Source: Chaetoderma sp. LZ-2023a
Lineage: Eukaryota > Mollusca > Caudofoveata > Chaetodermatida > Chaetodermatidae
Length of the DNA stretch: 64,000 bases
Direction of reading: 5' to 3'
NCBI GenBank assembly: GCA_034401795.1
Contig: CM067370.1
Coordinates: 106,123,387 to 106,187,386 of the forward strand
Below the pieces are notes generated by a model, which was given only the letters and a program-made list of their open reading frames with translations, was not told the origin of the DNA and made no database searches. A program made the translations under genes and the position numbers. Positions 11,401-26,400 of the stretch are shown here, one piece after another. The stretch's first letter is position 1; every line of letters starts with the position of its first letter.

Positions 11401-14400
11401 ACCTCGTAAGCAAATAACTTTTAACAGACAAATTCATTTCAAAGTATTCAACATTTTAATTAATTGAAACAATTTAATTTCACGCACCTTGTACGCGCGG
11501 TCACTCCATACGCGACCACATATATAAATCTAAAGGAATTGTGGATATTTTTGAAAATAATTTGACTGGAACCTGTTGCTGGTATTGGCAGCAACAGCGT
11601 CTGGTCAAAATATTTACACAAATATCCAACCTATCCCAACAAATCGACTTAGTCAATAAGTGAACAGCTATCTAAAGAAAAGAAAATCTATTTGACAAAT
11701 GTAAATCCTGCTAGATTTTTAGGAAATAATTTGACTGGAACCGGTATTCAACACTCTGGTGCATATTCTGGAGTGAATGTGACCTTTAATACAAGTTTAC
11801 ACACACGCTACTTATTAACAAGGAATTTACTTTCAAAATATTCAAATATAACATATTTCACGATATTACAAGTGCAACATATTTCACCATATTACATGGC
11901 GCCGAACGTGTACGCACGTAGACACTCACGTATTCATTAAATGACCACTTATCTAAATAAAGGTTCTGGACACATATTTTGAAAATAATTTGACTGGAAC
12001 CTATTGCGGACATTTGCAGCAACAGCTTCCGTTTAAAAATAACTACACAAATATTCACCAGATCCTGACAAATGCATACTCATTAACCCCTCGGGCTGGA
12101 CTGTATAAAAAAAAATCTTTGAGAAAATAAATAAATGTTGATTCTGTTTGCAGCAACGTCTGCGCAAAACAATATTTACAGATATTCAACAGGTTCCCTT
12201 CCGTGCAGGTTTTAAATATGTATATAAGGTAGCGCCAGTTTCCAGTCAAATTGGTTTCAAAATATTCACAAACTTAACTATAATATAAGCGTTTGAAGCC
12301 GTAGCATGTGCACGCCTACACAGGCTATAATCGCCAATAATGTTTTGAGAGATTTATTATAAATGATAGAAAAATATACAAGAACCTACTGAGACGCATA
12401 CCTCAGCAACATATTTCACCATATTACTAAGCTCGTCATTACCATTGCCATAAATCACACAAATAAAAACAGAGAAAGAATACTGTTGTGAAAGTCACGT
12501 TCCGATTTCTAATTAACAAGGGAGGTAAATCGTATCGGTAATTACCTAACAATAGCCTCACGCAGTTACTTCCCTTGAACAATATAAAATGAACGCGTGG
12601 GTTCGAATGTATTTTTATTTTAGGAATTCTCTGGTAATAATTTTTGTTAGCTGTTTGTTGGGCACACGCAATTTATTCACCTTATTTTTTTTTATTCACA
12701 GATGTAGACCAGGTGTATGCAAATGTTGCAGAAGCACCATCAATTAAAATGAGGTCTATGAATTTCAGATCTATGGTTCCTTAATCACGGTATTAATCTG
12801 AAAAAAGGAAATCTTATTAGATAGACAGACTTATATAGATCGCCGGCAAAACAATTTTAATAACATTCATACCATTACAATATTTTACAACAATATAACG
12901 ATGTTGAACATGCTGCCGAAAATGTAATAATGTGAGGCTGCCGAAAATGTATGTTTTTAGGCACCATATTTGTGTCTCGGTAGGCTGCCGAAAACGAATT
13001 AATATTTGCGGCTGCCGAAATTACATGGCTGCCGAAACCGCCTGAGACCCTCTAGTGTATGCACAATAATCGAGCCACATTTTCATCATATTTAAAGGTG
13101 CATGCTCACAGCAAAATGACTGAAACTAACTGTTCAAATTGTATTCTTTTAGAGGCTTAAAGTGTGGGTCTAGATGGAATGAAACGAAATAAATCATAGC
13201 ATATGTTGATTTCATTACGTTTACATTAATATAATTTTTTAAGTTGTGAATTTGAATTAGGGACTCGTGCCGCTATTTCAAATTCACAACTAAAATTTAT
13301 TTATGCAGAATGAAATCATCATATGTTAAGAAGCACACAATTTAAGGTTGTAAACGTATACAATTTTAACACTTATTTTCAAGCATTTTGGTGTGAATAT
13401 GCACCTTTAAATGAAATAATTTGGTATGTCTAAGTTCTTTAAGATAACTCACCCTTTATTTTTAATAATCTCTGGGCCCTCGTAAGACAGTGGGTCAGTC
13501 TCATCTGGTTCCGATCTCATTGTATATTCCTTTGTAAGAACTGTGTTTGTGAAAAAGTCATTCGCTTCAAAATGAAATTCTAATGTGAAGCCCTGAAAAT
13601 CATAGATGTAGTTCATTCAGAGTGAAGACAATGATTAACCTTTTTAAACACTGCAGACATGATGCAGCAAATTTTCTATAGATGGTGCAAGTTATATTTT
13701 GACAAATACATTAAAAATATATTTATGTGGAAACATTTGCCTCCCAAAGCAGAAACTGCTTCCATTGTGTTCAAACAAGAATGACAGTAAAAGATTGCTA
13801 AAGTATGTCCGCCCCCTCCCCCCCCCCCCCCCCCATCCCCCTATTCCTCCATGCAAAACCTCCAAAACAAAATTGTTAACATCCCTTCGATAGAACTCAA
13901 GTTATCAGGAAATGCAATACGTCATTGATTCGGTCACCGTGACCTTGGCCTTTGACCCCAAAATCAATAGGGTTATTCGCTACATGAAGGACAATCTCTC
14001 ACCCAAGATTGGTAAAGATCCCTTCAATAGAAATGCAATATTACGTCATTAATTCGATCACTTTGACCTTTGACCTCAAAATCTATAGGGTTCTTTGATA
14101 TGTGATGGACAACCTCCCACCCAAGATTGGTAAAGACCCCTTCAATAGAACTCGATTATCGTCTGGAAACAAAATATTACGTCATTAATTTGGTCACCAT
14201 GACCTTGGATCCCAAAATAAATAGGGTTCTTCGATATGTGAAGGACTACCTCCCACCCAAGATTTGTAAAGATCCCTTCAATAGAAGTCGAGTTATCATC
14301 TGGAAATGCAATATGAGTTTATTAATTAGGTCACCATGAACTTGACCGTTGATCTCAAAATCGATAGGGTTCATCGAACCACCAAGGACAAGCTCCCACG

Positions 14401-17400
14401 CCAGATTGGTAACAAGCCCGTAAACAGTACTCAAGTTAATATGCGGAACCGCAATATTACATCATTAATTAGGCCACTGTGACCTTGACATTTGTCTGTT
14501 TGACCTCAAAAGCCAGTTTTCTTCGGGCATCCAAAACCAACCTCCAAACCAAGTTTGGTGAAGGTTGCTGCAGTAGAGTTAGAGAAGAACGGACGGATAA
14601 AACAAATGTTATATACCTCAATTTATCTAAATGGGGGTGCATAAATATTCAACTACTTTCCAGTATGGTCAGCTTAATATAGATACTTGGATTTACATTC
14701 ATAGATGTCATTGTTTATAATGGATTTTATTCAGCTTACCACATGTCAACTATCTACAATATTATCCATATACATAATGATTAGGGATGCCTGTATCTTT
14801 TGAGCACTATTAGATCACCTATTTACACACAAACTATTGTTATAGGTATGGGAAGATTAAATTCTGAACATTTACATAGGAACAAATTCTGAAATAACGT
14901 TGACATTTCGAAATGCTTTTGATAATCGTGTTAGTATATTGAGGTTTTCTCGGCAATATTGGCATATCACCAAGCTCTAACCTCAGCATACCCTATAAAA
15001 CAAACTCCTTGGTGGTCCGAAGAACCCTATCGATGTTGGGATCAACGGTCAACATCACCGTGAGCTAATTAATAACGTACTATTGAGTTTCTGGATCATA
15101 ACTCTAGTTCTATTGAAGGGATCATCACCAACCTGGTGTGGGATCTTATCCTTGGTGATCCGAAGAATCATATCAATTTTGGTGTTAAAAGGTCACCGTC
15201 GAGTTCTATTAAAGTGATCATTAACAATCTGGCGTGGGAGCTTGTCTTTGGTGGTCCGAAGAACGATATCGATTTTGGCGTCAGCCTGAACTTATGTGAC
15301 TTAACCGACTATGACGACAGATACTTGAGTGACAACATTATGCACTTTGATGACGTCAGCCAACATGCGACGATTATGAAGCCATGTGTTTGAGTGTAGC
15401 TCCCTCAGCACATTTGTAAGAAGCAAACAAGGATGCTAAGATTGCCATACATGAAATACGGTAACCTGCATGAAATACGGTAACCATTCCTACAATCTCT
15501 TGGCTTTGAAGTTCCAGTAAAATTATCAAATAAATATCAAAACAAATTTGTCTGAATCATAGTTAAATGGTTTTCCCCCTAATTTGTAGCCGTACAATGA
15601 AACATATATAAATATATATATATATATATATGTTATGCAACTTACCATTGGATTTGCTTCAGAAAATTTAACCTTTATGTCATTTAAATGCTGTAAAATT
15701 GGCTCATCATGATCCTGCAAAATAAAACGAGACAAGCGGGTTTAACTCAAATAGTACATAATAGCATCTGTCAGATTGACACAAAAAATAGACACCAAGA
15801 CAGACAGAAATCGCTCCTGTACTGGTCTTGAGAAATGTCCAAATGCAGACCAAGAGAAGACTATTTTTAAAAGTTTATAACCAAGCCAGTCATTCCAGCA
15901 ATAAATTTTCAAAGATAATATTCTGTTGGTCTGCAAATGAACATTTTTCTTGAGCTAAGTGAGATTTTCATGAACAAATTTAGAGACTTAAGAGTTGATG
16001 GTCAAGATTTTAACAGAAATTTGCAGTTTTATCATAGTGAATGAATTTGAAGGCGAATAAAAAACCTTTTGAAAATTTACCACTTGGATGACAGACAAAG
16101 ATTCATACGATTCCTTTTTTCTTTATGATAGAATGTCGCTGCAAGTATTTGCTGTCTAAACACTACATCTTTCTCCTCCATACTCATTAAACTCTATGAC
16201 TGTGCTAGTACTATCATTTTCTATATAATATCTGTACATATATACAAGTAGCGTAAACCCTTTAACCCTTGAAATTCAAGTCTGTCAATTTCAAAACAGC
16301 CATACACGAAAACCGTTAAATATTTTGAAACTGTTCTATTTGACTAGAACATGTTGCTGTAATAGTCAAATTATTTTCAAAATATTCAACATAATGTCCC
16401 TTACGTCATGAGTTTTTCATTTCTCGTCTGCAAAGGGCAAATGGTTTAAAGGGTTATTTCTTTCAAAACCAGAAACACCCGTCACTTACAGCTATCAGGT
16501 GAAATGGTAACATTGTCAATGAGTGTGCATCATGTCTTATATCTAAGTACACACCTGTATCATTTCTGATAATGTATCGACATTCTTAAGTATTGTCAGC
16601 CAAAATTGTGGTATGCCATTTGGGTTCTCTGTGAAAAAAACAAGACGATTAGCATTCAAACACAGCAAGAATTCTGGCGAATTAAATGTCTCGACTGTCC
16701 TATTCGTCAATAAACACCAGAAGTTAAATAGCAAAATCAGAGTGATCTTTGATCTTGTTGCCTCAACATCGTTGTGCTGATCCATAATATCATACACAAC
16801 CACGAATCCAAGTATAATTCCAATGTTATCAACCAATCCTGAAACAACCTGAGGTGTTTTACTAAGGAGGTTTGTAGACAAGTTGCAATCATTGTCAATA
16901 ACCTTGACCGTTGACATTGTCACCTCAATACCATTGTGTACATTCCTAACAGTCACATGATAATATAAGCTTAGTTCAAAAAGCAAGTAAGACATTCATA
17001 TTTATCTCGGGCGTACTGCCGTGACTGCCCTACATGCATGTGCAAACAGGATCTTTTTCTTTGAGAGATCCTGGCCTGTACAGACAATAGCCTCAACGAA
17101 TATTGCGGCTAATACTTACAAGGAATCTGGTGTTAGGGCATTGCATGTTGGGTAAATGTTTCATTATCTAATGGAACATAACAGCTTTAAACAAGGTAGG
17201 GACAGTAGAGATTAGATGTCTCAATGACATACACACTAAACATTAAATGTGACACAGTGTAAGACTGCTCGTCATTTAGTGATGTTCCTTACCTCACTAA
17301 CCCTGCACTACTCAAGATTGGTCAACAAAGTGACATTTGCTTAGTAAATACACATATTCAGGCCAAGACAAGACTACTTTTGAACATTTACCACTGGAAT

Positions 17401-20400
17401 GACTGTCTCTGCTATCGGGCCAGTCATTCCTATGTTAAATTTCCAAAAAACAGCATTTTCATTTCATTGCAATGAGCATTTCTCAAGACCTCTGTAGAGG
17501 CTGGTTGTGCCAGTTTGACCTTTAAAAAGGTTAAGCATTCAGACATTCAATAGATACCTTCCTCTTTCTCCTCCTCTTCTTTCTCTTCTTTCTTTTCTTT
17601 ACTATCTTCTAATTTAGCTTTATTTTTCAGATCTCCCTAGAATGAAAATATAAAATGAGTACATCCCCCAAATTGTGAGTGTCTACCAATACCATTCATG
17701 CAGTAAAAGTGAATTCAAATCAGTGGTCGACGCAAAGGTTTTTAACATTAAGGGCATCTTTAGGTGGTAATAATCATCCTGTCAAGATTCATCCAGTTCT
17801 TCCTCAAATTATATCAGTTGGTGCGACCAGATTTTTCGTGAACTAAGTACAGTAATTCCATGCTCATTGCCCCCTCCCACAAATCAGTCACGCATGATCG
17901 ATGCAAAAACCTTTAACATTAGGAACATCTTTGGATGGTGCCCAAACATGCATGTCAAGTTTCAAACCAATTCTTTCTCAAATTGTAGGATTTCAAACTA
18001 GGGCTGGGTGGTTTGGCCTAAATCGGTGACAGTCTCACTAATCAAACCGGTTTAACCTAATTACTGGTTTCATAGACTAGAATGATTCAAAATAATTTAT
18101 AATTTGAAATATGAAAGTATGTTGTTTTCATTAGCTCCGTCCAATCGTTCAACGCTACTCATTTCACAGAAATCACATCTCAAGAATTGAATACGCTTTA
18201 CAAGCTGTTGTTCATATGTATCGCGAGTGAATTTCATTGATCACATGACTAAAGGCTACTCATTTCCCGGAAATCGCATCTCAAGTATTCTTACAAAATT
18301 TTCTCGAGACCATAACAAAGAGACTTATGAATTGACAAAATAAACACAAGGATTCACAGGAATTTAATTTAAATTTAAAATCAATACAATGTGGACGCTC
18401 AGTGTAGTCTAGTTTTTGTAGTGTGGTTCTCTTTTTTTGAGTGATAGTTAGAATCCTAATCCAACATAGTAAAAACATGAATTGACAAAAGGATTATTTG
18501 TTCCAGAGAAATTTCCATGTTCTAAAATTCAATCTTATCTTGATGTCACGAGGCTTACGTCATGTAACTTTCATTGCTGCCAAATCATATTTGGCAAGTG
18601 TTGTTCCCAGCCGATTCGTTGGCATTTCGCCAACACCCTTGCTTTCCCATGGTTAATAGTTATAGATGCTTGTACTTTATTCGCACTAACTAGTAAATGT
18701 GTAACCACTGGATGTTAACAAAGTTATATACAAAGAAATTTAAAGCAGTCACCAGATTGCACGCTATGACGATTTTATGGATGGTTTTTCGGTTGTGTAA
18801 TTTTTCGAATGGTTTTTAAACCGTCAGCATAAAAAACTGTGATATGGTGTGAAACTGGTTTATCGGACAGCCCTAGTTGCAGCGACAAGATTTTCGGAAT
18901 GTACTGAAATTTTGCCACTGCACCATCACCTTCAACGCACCCACCAACTCACACACCCCCAACATCAGTTGACCAATGCAAAGTTTTAATATTAAACAAA
19001 TCTTTTGGTGGTGTACAATCATCCAGTCAAGTATGTATGCTTAGCTCCCCAAATATCACCGTCTTTCAGTGCTCAAGCATTAAGGCAGTTTAAGACCCAG
19101 AGATGCATAAAAGCGTATAGAATGAGCAGAGTTTATAGTAATACTGCACTGACACTGACACTCAGCTGGTCTTCCTCATCTTTCTCGTCATCACTCGGCC
19201 AATCAGATTCTTCATCTGTAGGTTCAACATTACCACACACAACGTCTCGTCTCTGAAAAGAAACACGGATTAAAATAAGCATCGCAATCCAGTTAGCCAT
19301 TTATGGTCAAGCTGGTAAAAAACAGATTCTGTACTGGTATTCAGGTATACGCATTCACAAGCAGAGGATATTTTGGAAAATTTGACTTGAATGCCTGGCT
19401 CGATAAGTCTCATTTGACACCTCACATGTTATGATAGCTCTTAAACTGATGTGGTTACAGCAATTAGAAGATGACCACCCATGTACATTTTCGAAAATAG
19501 ACCACTTTGTGAATCGTGACCTGTATGCCTGTTTATAAGTCCACCAAATTACTGAAGATGCTTTTTGAGAGTAAATTTAAATTCTTTTCTCAAATTTTGA
19601 TCAGTTAAATGTAAATAGCCATAACACACCATTTACTCATTACAATGAGTACACAGTGGAGGCTTATGTATAATGTAGAATTAGTGTTGTTGTAATCTAA
19701 ATTTCCCTCTACAGCATTTTTTATTTCTGCTTTTAAATTTCTACCATTGAAAGATGCTTAAGTGATATACCATTATAGTTGCAGTATGTTGTTGCCCAAT
19801 ATATTGGCTGTTAATCCTGTAAATATTTTATAAATAATCAGTTTAAAGTAAAAAATGTGACCACAGAGTAATCGAGCATTAAAGTAGCTAGCTTTCCACT
19901 TATTTTAATGTAATTTTTGGTAGCATTGTGCTTGTATGCTTGCTATTGTTAGTATATACCCTAAGAACTAACATATACAAAACTTCAAATTTTGTCAAAA
20001 AATGCCCCGGAACCGAAAATAGACCACTTCATGAATCGCGTCCATTAAGTTTAATCGTATATGTTCATTCTAGTACGTGACATCCATGGTTTATTTTATT
20101 GGTTTCAATATCACAATTCAGTTTCGTTAACCAAAGGACATATGTGAATAAGCATCTAATTAAGAATATATACATTGTACATAAACAATGTAAACAATCA
20201 GAAATTGCTACTATCTATGCCAACCCCCAATCCAAAGCAACACAATCACTATACATGTACTTGACCATGACCCAGATCATTTGCTATCAAAACCAATAGG
20301 GTTCTTTTGAGGCTTAAGGGAACAAGTTTGCTTTGGATCTTGTCAGTAGAGCTTGAACAATCATCTGGAAACACACCATAATTTCCATAATGGGATGATG

Positions 20401-23400
20401 ATGACCTTGATTATTGACCCCAAGATCCGGGGGGGGGGTCTTTGGACACACAAAGACAACCAACAGGAACTTTAGTGTTACTGAAGTCCTTTCAGTCTTG
20501 CTTGAATTACATGCATTATCTGTAAATGCAATGAAATTTCCTCAATTATGCCACTTTCAAGATGCTTTGACACCCATAAACAACAGTATTCCAGGGACCC
20601 ATTCAACTTTAGTGCAAATAAAATCCCTCCAGTAAAACGTACTGCGTTATCATCAAGAAACGCAAAACAATGCCATTAATTGGCAAGGTCATATTGGGTC
20701 ACAATGAATGACCCAAAAATCAATGGGCCTCTTTGTTCCCCCAAGAGCAACATCGCAGCCAAGTTTGGTGACAGTTCCTCCAGTAAATCTACAGTAGAAA
20801 TACTTTAGCAGCCTGGACAGGCACATAAATACAGAGGAAGCCAAGCTTCTATTCCCAGATATATATTTTAAAACATATTTATCCTAACGCTACAGCAAGG
20901 CGGGTAACTCATCTTAGGCATGTTATGAGGTGGGTTAATTAGGGGTGAAAATATTTGAAAACGTGTTCGCTTGGAATCCCTGACATAGAACTAACAGTTG
21001 CCTATTTAATTTCTGATAAAATTGCCCAAATGTGCATTTAACTAGAGGACTGCATGGCGACTGTTCATGGATGTCATGAAGTTTTTACTAAGTTAAAGCA
21101 ACAGTCTGCCTAATCCTCCAGTCGGATCGCTATGTCGACCATCTTCAGCTTCGTATAGAGCTTGTGAGAAACTTCTTGTTCAACATTAACCATTTAATGG
21201 TCAAGCTGGCCAAAACTGGCCTCTGCTCTGGTCTAGATGGAATGTCCATTTGCAGGTCGAGATTATTTTTGAAAATGTATCAGTGGAATGACTGGCTTTA
21301 ACAAAAATAGTCTTCTCTTCGCCTGCAAATGGACATTTAAGAAACAAATATTTTGATTTTCTTGACCAAATTTGACCATTTAAGGATTAAGCAATTCTGA
21401 ATTATAAGCTTGCTGAATGTGGAATGTTAACTGTGGAAAAAACCCTGATTTTGTAACAATATCTGTGACCTTGACGGTTGAACATGTGACTGTGATGTCA
21501 TTGTGCCGCTTCCTAAAATATTAAACAACGATGTATCCAAGATAAATTCCAATTTGGCCAACCAATCATGAAATATAAGCTAAAATGTTGTACTTAATGC
21601 AAAAACTTAACATTTGAGTTTTGTATCAAGGGTCACTGGGAACTTGACCTTTGACAAATTGACTGTATGCTGCTTGCTTTCAGCTAGGGTCAAGTAAACA
21701 TGAAATACAAGACAAAGGTAGACAAGCTCGTAGAGAAATTTACTAGTTCTGACGATTTAGGTGTGGGATAGAATTGAGGACATGCCAGTGGAGGCACATT
21801 TGTGATCTGCATTCACTGACACATCGCTAAAAGCTTTCCATAGCCATAACTACACGTAATGGTTAATTCTACAAGGGACATGATCGAGCTCTAAGAAATG
21901 TTAAGAAAATCTAAGATGACCACTAAACACGCTAAATTTTGATTGACCAACAGCGTCCATGTATCAACTTTCCATGGACAAACTTTAATTTCAGCCTGAT
22001 TTGTTTAATTTTTAATTAACTGAGATAATTTTTTAGTTTCTAAAATTGTCCTACCGTAAATTGCTCATTAGTAACCGCGGCTTCTAATAGGACAAGGGCT
22101 GTAAATTCATTAAATCCAAATCTCTAACTAAGGGGTGCAGGCGACTTCTATTCGGTATACATGTATTTCAAGAAAAAATTGAAATCGATTCTCTAAAATG
22201 ACAACAAAAATTATCACGAAAATAGAACACAATTGCACAGCATAAATTCTTACCATCTTATGGCTTTGATTCATGTCTAGCTTATATCCAGCATCGCAGG
22301 AATGAAAGTATTAAATGGAACCATCTAAATATTGTGCATGCTTTAATAAACATTGTTTATTTCATAAAAATTAATCCAGATTTTGACATAAAATGTCGAC
22401 GAGAAAAAATACAAATCATGTGATAAATTAGCATCCACGAGTTTAGGTCGTTACTCAAGTAGAGCGAAAACGCTAATATTTGTACCCAGGTAGATACTTG
22501 TGCTGAATTTGCTCAATACACGTAAATAGGCGGGTAGTCTCGAGTACATACCCGAGTAGCTGAACGGATTAAAAGCACCAAATTAAGATGTATGAATACT
22601 AAGAGCAAGTACTTGGTAGAATTGTCTCCGATTTACAGACCTAATATACTGGACTTGGGAACTCAGAAATTACTATATACAAATACTAAAGTAATCATTA
22701 CTTCCGCTTAACCCATTTGATAAAATTTTTCATTGATAGGAGTTTTCATATAAGTGCTGTATTTTATTGTTAGTGCAAAATTTATTTTCAAAATTCTTTT
22801 TATTTGACAGTTAGTTATAAGTTATTTACCTCACAAAATTTTTTTGGCTCAACACAAACTGCTGAAATTTAGATGCGACTTCTATTAGATACATTTGCTA
22901 AGAAATGGACCGTTCCATTTTTAGCCATGCCCCACCCATCACTAGCTAAGCTCCACCCACACCTCGCCATGTTGGGATTCATCGATCCCCCAAATGCCCT
23001 AGCTATCAATTTCCTGAAAACTATACAGGGAAGCTGTTGAATATTTTGTAACTAATTTGACTGATCGCTGTTGCTGCCTATGGCAGCAACAGCGGCCAGT
23101 CAAATTAGTTACAAAATATTTAACAGAATATTTATTAAATAGTAAAAGCAAACAATTTGTACAACAACGCATAGACCGTCTTCAAATATGCGTTCGTGAC
23201 TATCGACGTCATTCATGATGTCATTGTACACATCACACAGTTCATTATGACGTCATATGATGGGTGGGTACTCTGGAAAAGCGAATTCAAATGGCTCAGT
23301 CAAAAAATGCCATGCACCTTCTATTAGGTTACTAATAGGCGATTTACTGTAAATCCAATATGGTCGCCGGCAAAATTGGCCGATCGGTTTCCTTTGAAGA

Positions 23401-26400
23401 AACTCAAATCCATATGCCATAAGGATGCTTCCTGCCAAATTTAATTGAAATTGGCGCAGTGGTTCTCCAGAACACATTTTGAATTTCCCATTGCTTTAGT
23501 ATGGGAGTTTTAGGCGAGAAAAAGATCCAAGATGACTGCCAAACCATTTATCTGACAGTGTAAATTTAAAATCAGCATACCTACAAATCTACATAAAACC
23601 AATTTCGGTTCCAAAATCCATCAAACAAAAAAATTCAACACGATCGCCAAACACGCTACATTTTGATTGGTCCATGCCAGCCATGTTTTTTGACGTATTA
23701 ACTTCTCTTGAACAAACTTTAATGGCCCTTAGTTCCTAATTTCATCTCCAAACTTTCGGCCTGATCGGTTCAGCAGGTCGGGCAATGTTTTCGCGAAAAC
23801 TATGTTATCCAAGATGGTCACCAAACTATTTGGCCAATCAAGTTCCCGTAAACAAACTTATTCAGCTCTTGCCATAGATGATATTTCATGAGTTTTGAAA
23901 AGATCATCCAAGCAGTTTCAGAGATTTTAAATACATTTCTAACAAGAGCTCCACAAACGGCGCATAATACCCTGCCATGATGACAAACCAATGAATGAGA
24001 GCTATCAGACAATATTTATTTCTTCCTTAGACCCAGACCAGTCATCCTAATGAAGTGTCAAAGCAATCTGTTAAATGGTCAAGGAGGTATCGTCAGGAAA
24101 CCAATTTTCAAGATGGTCCCCACTGACTGGCCGCCATATTGGATTTGGGATTATCATAAATTTTGATAAGTTTCTTCACCAGACATATTCCAACGACCCT
24201 ATGAAGTGATCCGATAAATGGTAACGGAGATATCATCCAGAAACCAACTTTCAAGATGGCAGCCCGTGGTTGGTGGCAATCTTGGATTTCCGATCATTGT
24301 CAATTTCGATAGGTTTCTTCCTAACACCTAGTCAAACCACTCTATGAAGTTTCAATGCGATCCAAACGGTAAGAGTTATCATCCGGAAACCAATTTTCAA
24401 GATGGCCGCCAGTGGCTGGCGGCCATCTTGGATTTCGGATCATCGTCAATTTCGATAGGGTTCTTCACAAGACCTAATCCAAACACTATGAAGTTTCAAT
24501 GTGATCCGACAAACGGTAACAGAGTTATCATCCGGAAACCACTCTGCCGCCCGCACGCTCACCCACACGGATGGCGACATTACATAATACCCCTTGGCAG
24601 GGTATAAAAATCGATCAAAATCCAAGATAGCAATAACCCAAATTGCCTAATCGGCTTCCTGTGAACAAACTTGGATATCTATGCCCTAAGCATGCTTCCT
24701 GCAAAATATAATTGAAATCTGCCCAGTGGTTCATGAGAATTTTCATAAACATGGCTCATAGTTGCAAGGATATATTTAATTCAAGCACTTTTCATGACCG
24801 CCATCAACCATTTTCAAGGACCTTTTTAGCGACAATAGCGGTTGAATGGAGGGTGGATCAGAGTGTTGACAGAGCTTCGGGGGTTCTCCCACAGGATTTT
24901 TAGTGATTCTCTGACAAGCCATTTCATACATTCTGAGTGATGAACAACACCCTTATATTCCAGCACATTCAAGGCAAATCTCTAAAATCACGCACTTTCA
25001 AGGGCCTTGAAAAATACATTCTGAATTCAAACATTCTAAGCATTTTCCAGGACTGCTATGAATCCTGTTAAAGAAAAAGTTGACGGACTGACGCAGGACG
25101 GGCTGACAGTTGCAATGGCACAAGCACACTTAGCCGTTCTGGCCAGGCAAGGGAATATTGACATATACATGTGTACCGTATATCGTCTAATAATAACTGC
25201 ATCCTTAATAGAAGTCGCATGCCAATTTTCAAGGTTGAGTCATCCTTGTTTTTTTAGCAGCTTTTAAAATGTATCTATTAGAAGTCGCACACAAATTTCA
25301 GCAATTCGTGTAAATTACAAAAAAATGTGTGAGGTAAATAACTTATAAATGTTAAATAAAAGATTTGAAACAAAATTTTGCAATAACTTCCCGGAAATAG
25401 CATCGTAAATTACGTTATTTTAATGGGTACCAAATATGTGGACCGGATTGAATGTATAATACTCGGTTACCATCTACTAATGATTATACAAATAGTACAT
25501 TCTGAGTTCACCGAGTCCAGTATATTAGGTCCATAAAATGCAGACTAGTCTATCGAGCAATAATCAGTATCCGCGACAGTACGAGTTTACGTCGTCACTC
25601 TTGTCGCTACTCAAGCGCCCCTCATATATATGCGGATTGAGCAAGTCTCTACCCGGGTACTAATATTAGCGTCTTCGCACTACCCAAGTAATGACCTAAA
25701 CTCGTTCTATAGCAGAACCTAATACATCAAGTAATTTCTATTTTTTCTCGACATTTTATGTCAAAATTTGGATTAATCTTGATGAAATAAACAATGTTTA
25801 TTAAATTATGCGCAATATTTAGGCGATCCTAATTAATAATTTCACTCCCGCGATGATGGATATAACGCATACATTAAGCATAGGGTTAAGATGGTAAGCA
25901 TTTCTAGCGTGAAATTGTTCTATTTTTTTCTTTTTTTTCTTGAAATATACCTAATAGAAGTTGCCCCCCTTTCTCAGAGGTTTGGATTTAAATAATTTAC
26001 AGCCCTTGTCCTATTAGAAGCCGCAGTTACTAATGAGCGCTTTACGGTATGTTAACTGTCTACCGGCTGAATTTATGCAGATGACATTTCCGATGTGGTT
26101 TAACACTGGATATGCTGAATATTTTTAAAACAAATTGGCTGAAACTCGGTGGCTAAGCAACCAACAACTTTCAGTCAAATGGTTTTCAAAAAATATTCAG
26201 CAGCTGCAGTTATTGCCAATTGAAATTATTGTCTGGTGGCTTGCAGTAACAAGACAATCAAAATGTGTGAGCAAATTTTATATTTCATGGACATTTTCAG
26301 TCCAAGCACAACATTACAAACGATTAACCATTTCTGAATAGGTAAGTCGATCTTTGCTGCTTAAAACACAGAGGCAATATAATTTAGAACGATGGTAAAG

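Larger units (their letters stand above)
10312..13050. mobile_element. 2.74-kb non-autonomous DNA transposon with TTTCGGCAGCC subterminal repeats
   Basis: Four TTTCGGCAGC(C) repeats within the first 90 bp point inward, and five GGCTGCCGAAA repeats in the last 145 bp point the opposite way. The ends share 17 of 24 positions in inverted orientation (GGGT.T...G...TTTCGGCAGCC). TCTAGT flanks both sides (10306-10311 and 13051-13056), a 6-bp target duplication that may extend to 7. There is no transposase ORF. A 6-7-bp duplication with dense subterminal repeats does not fit hAT (8 bp) or Tc1-mariner (TA), so the superfamily is left open. Confidence 0.75.
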
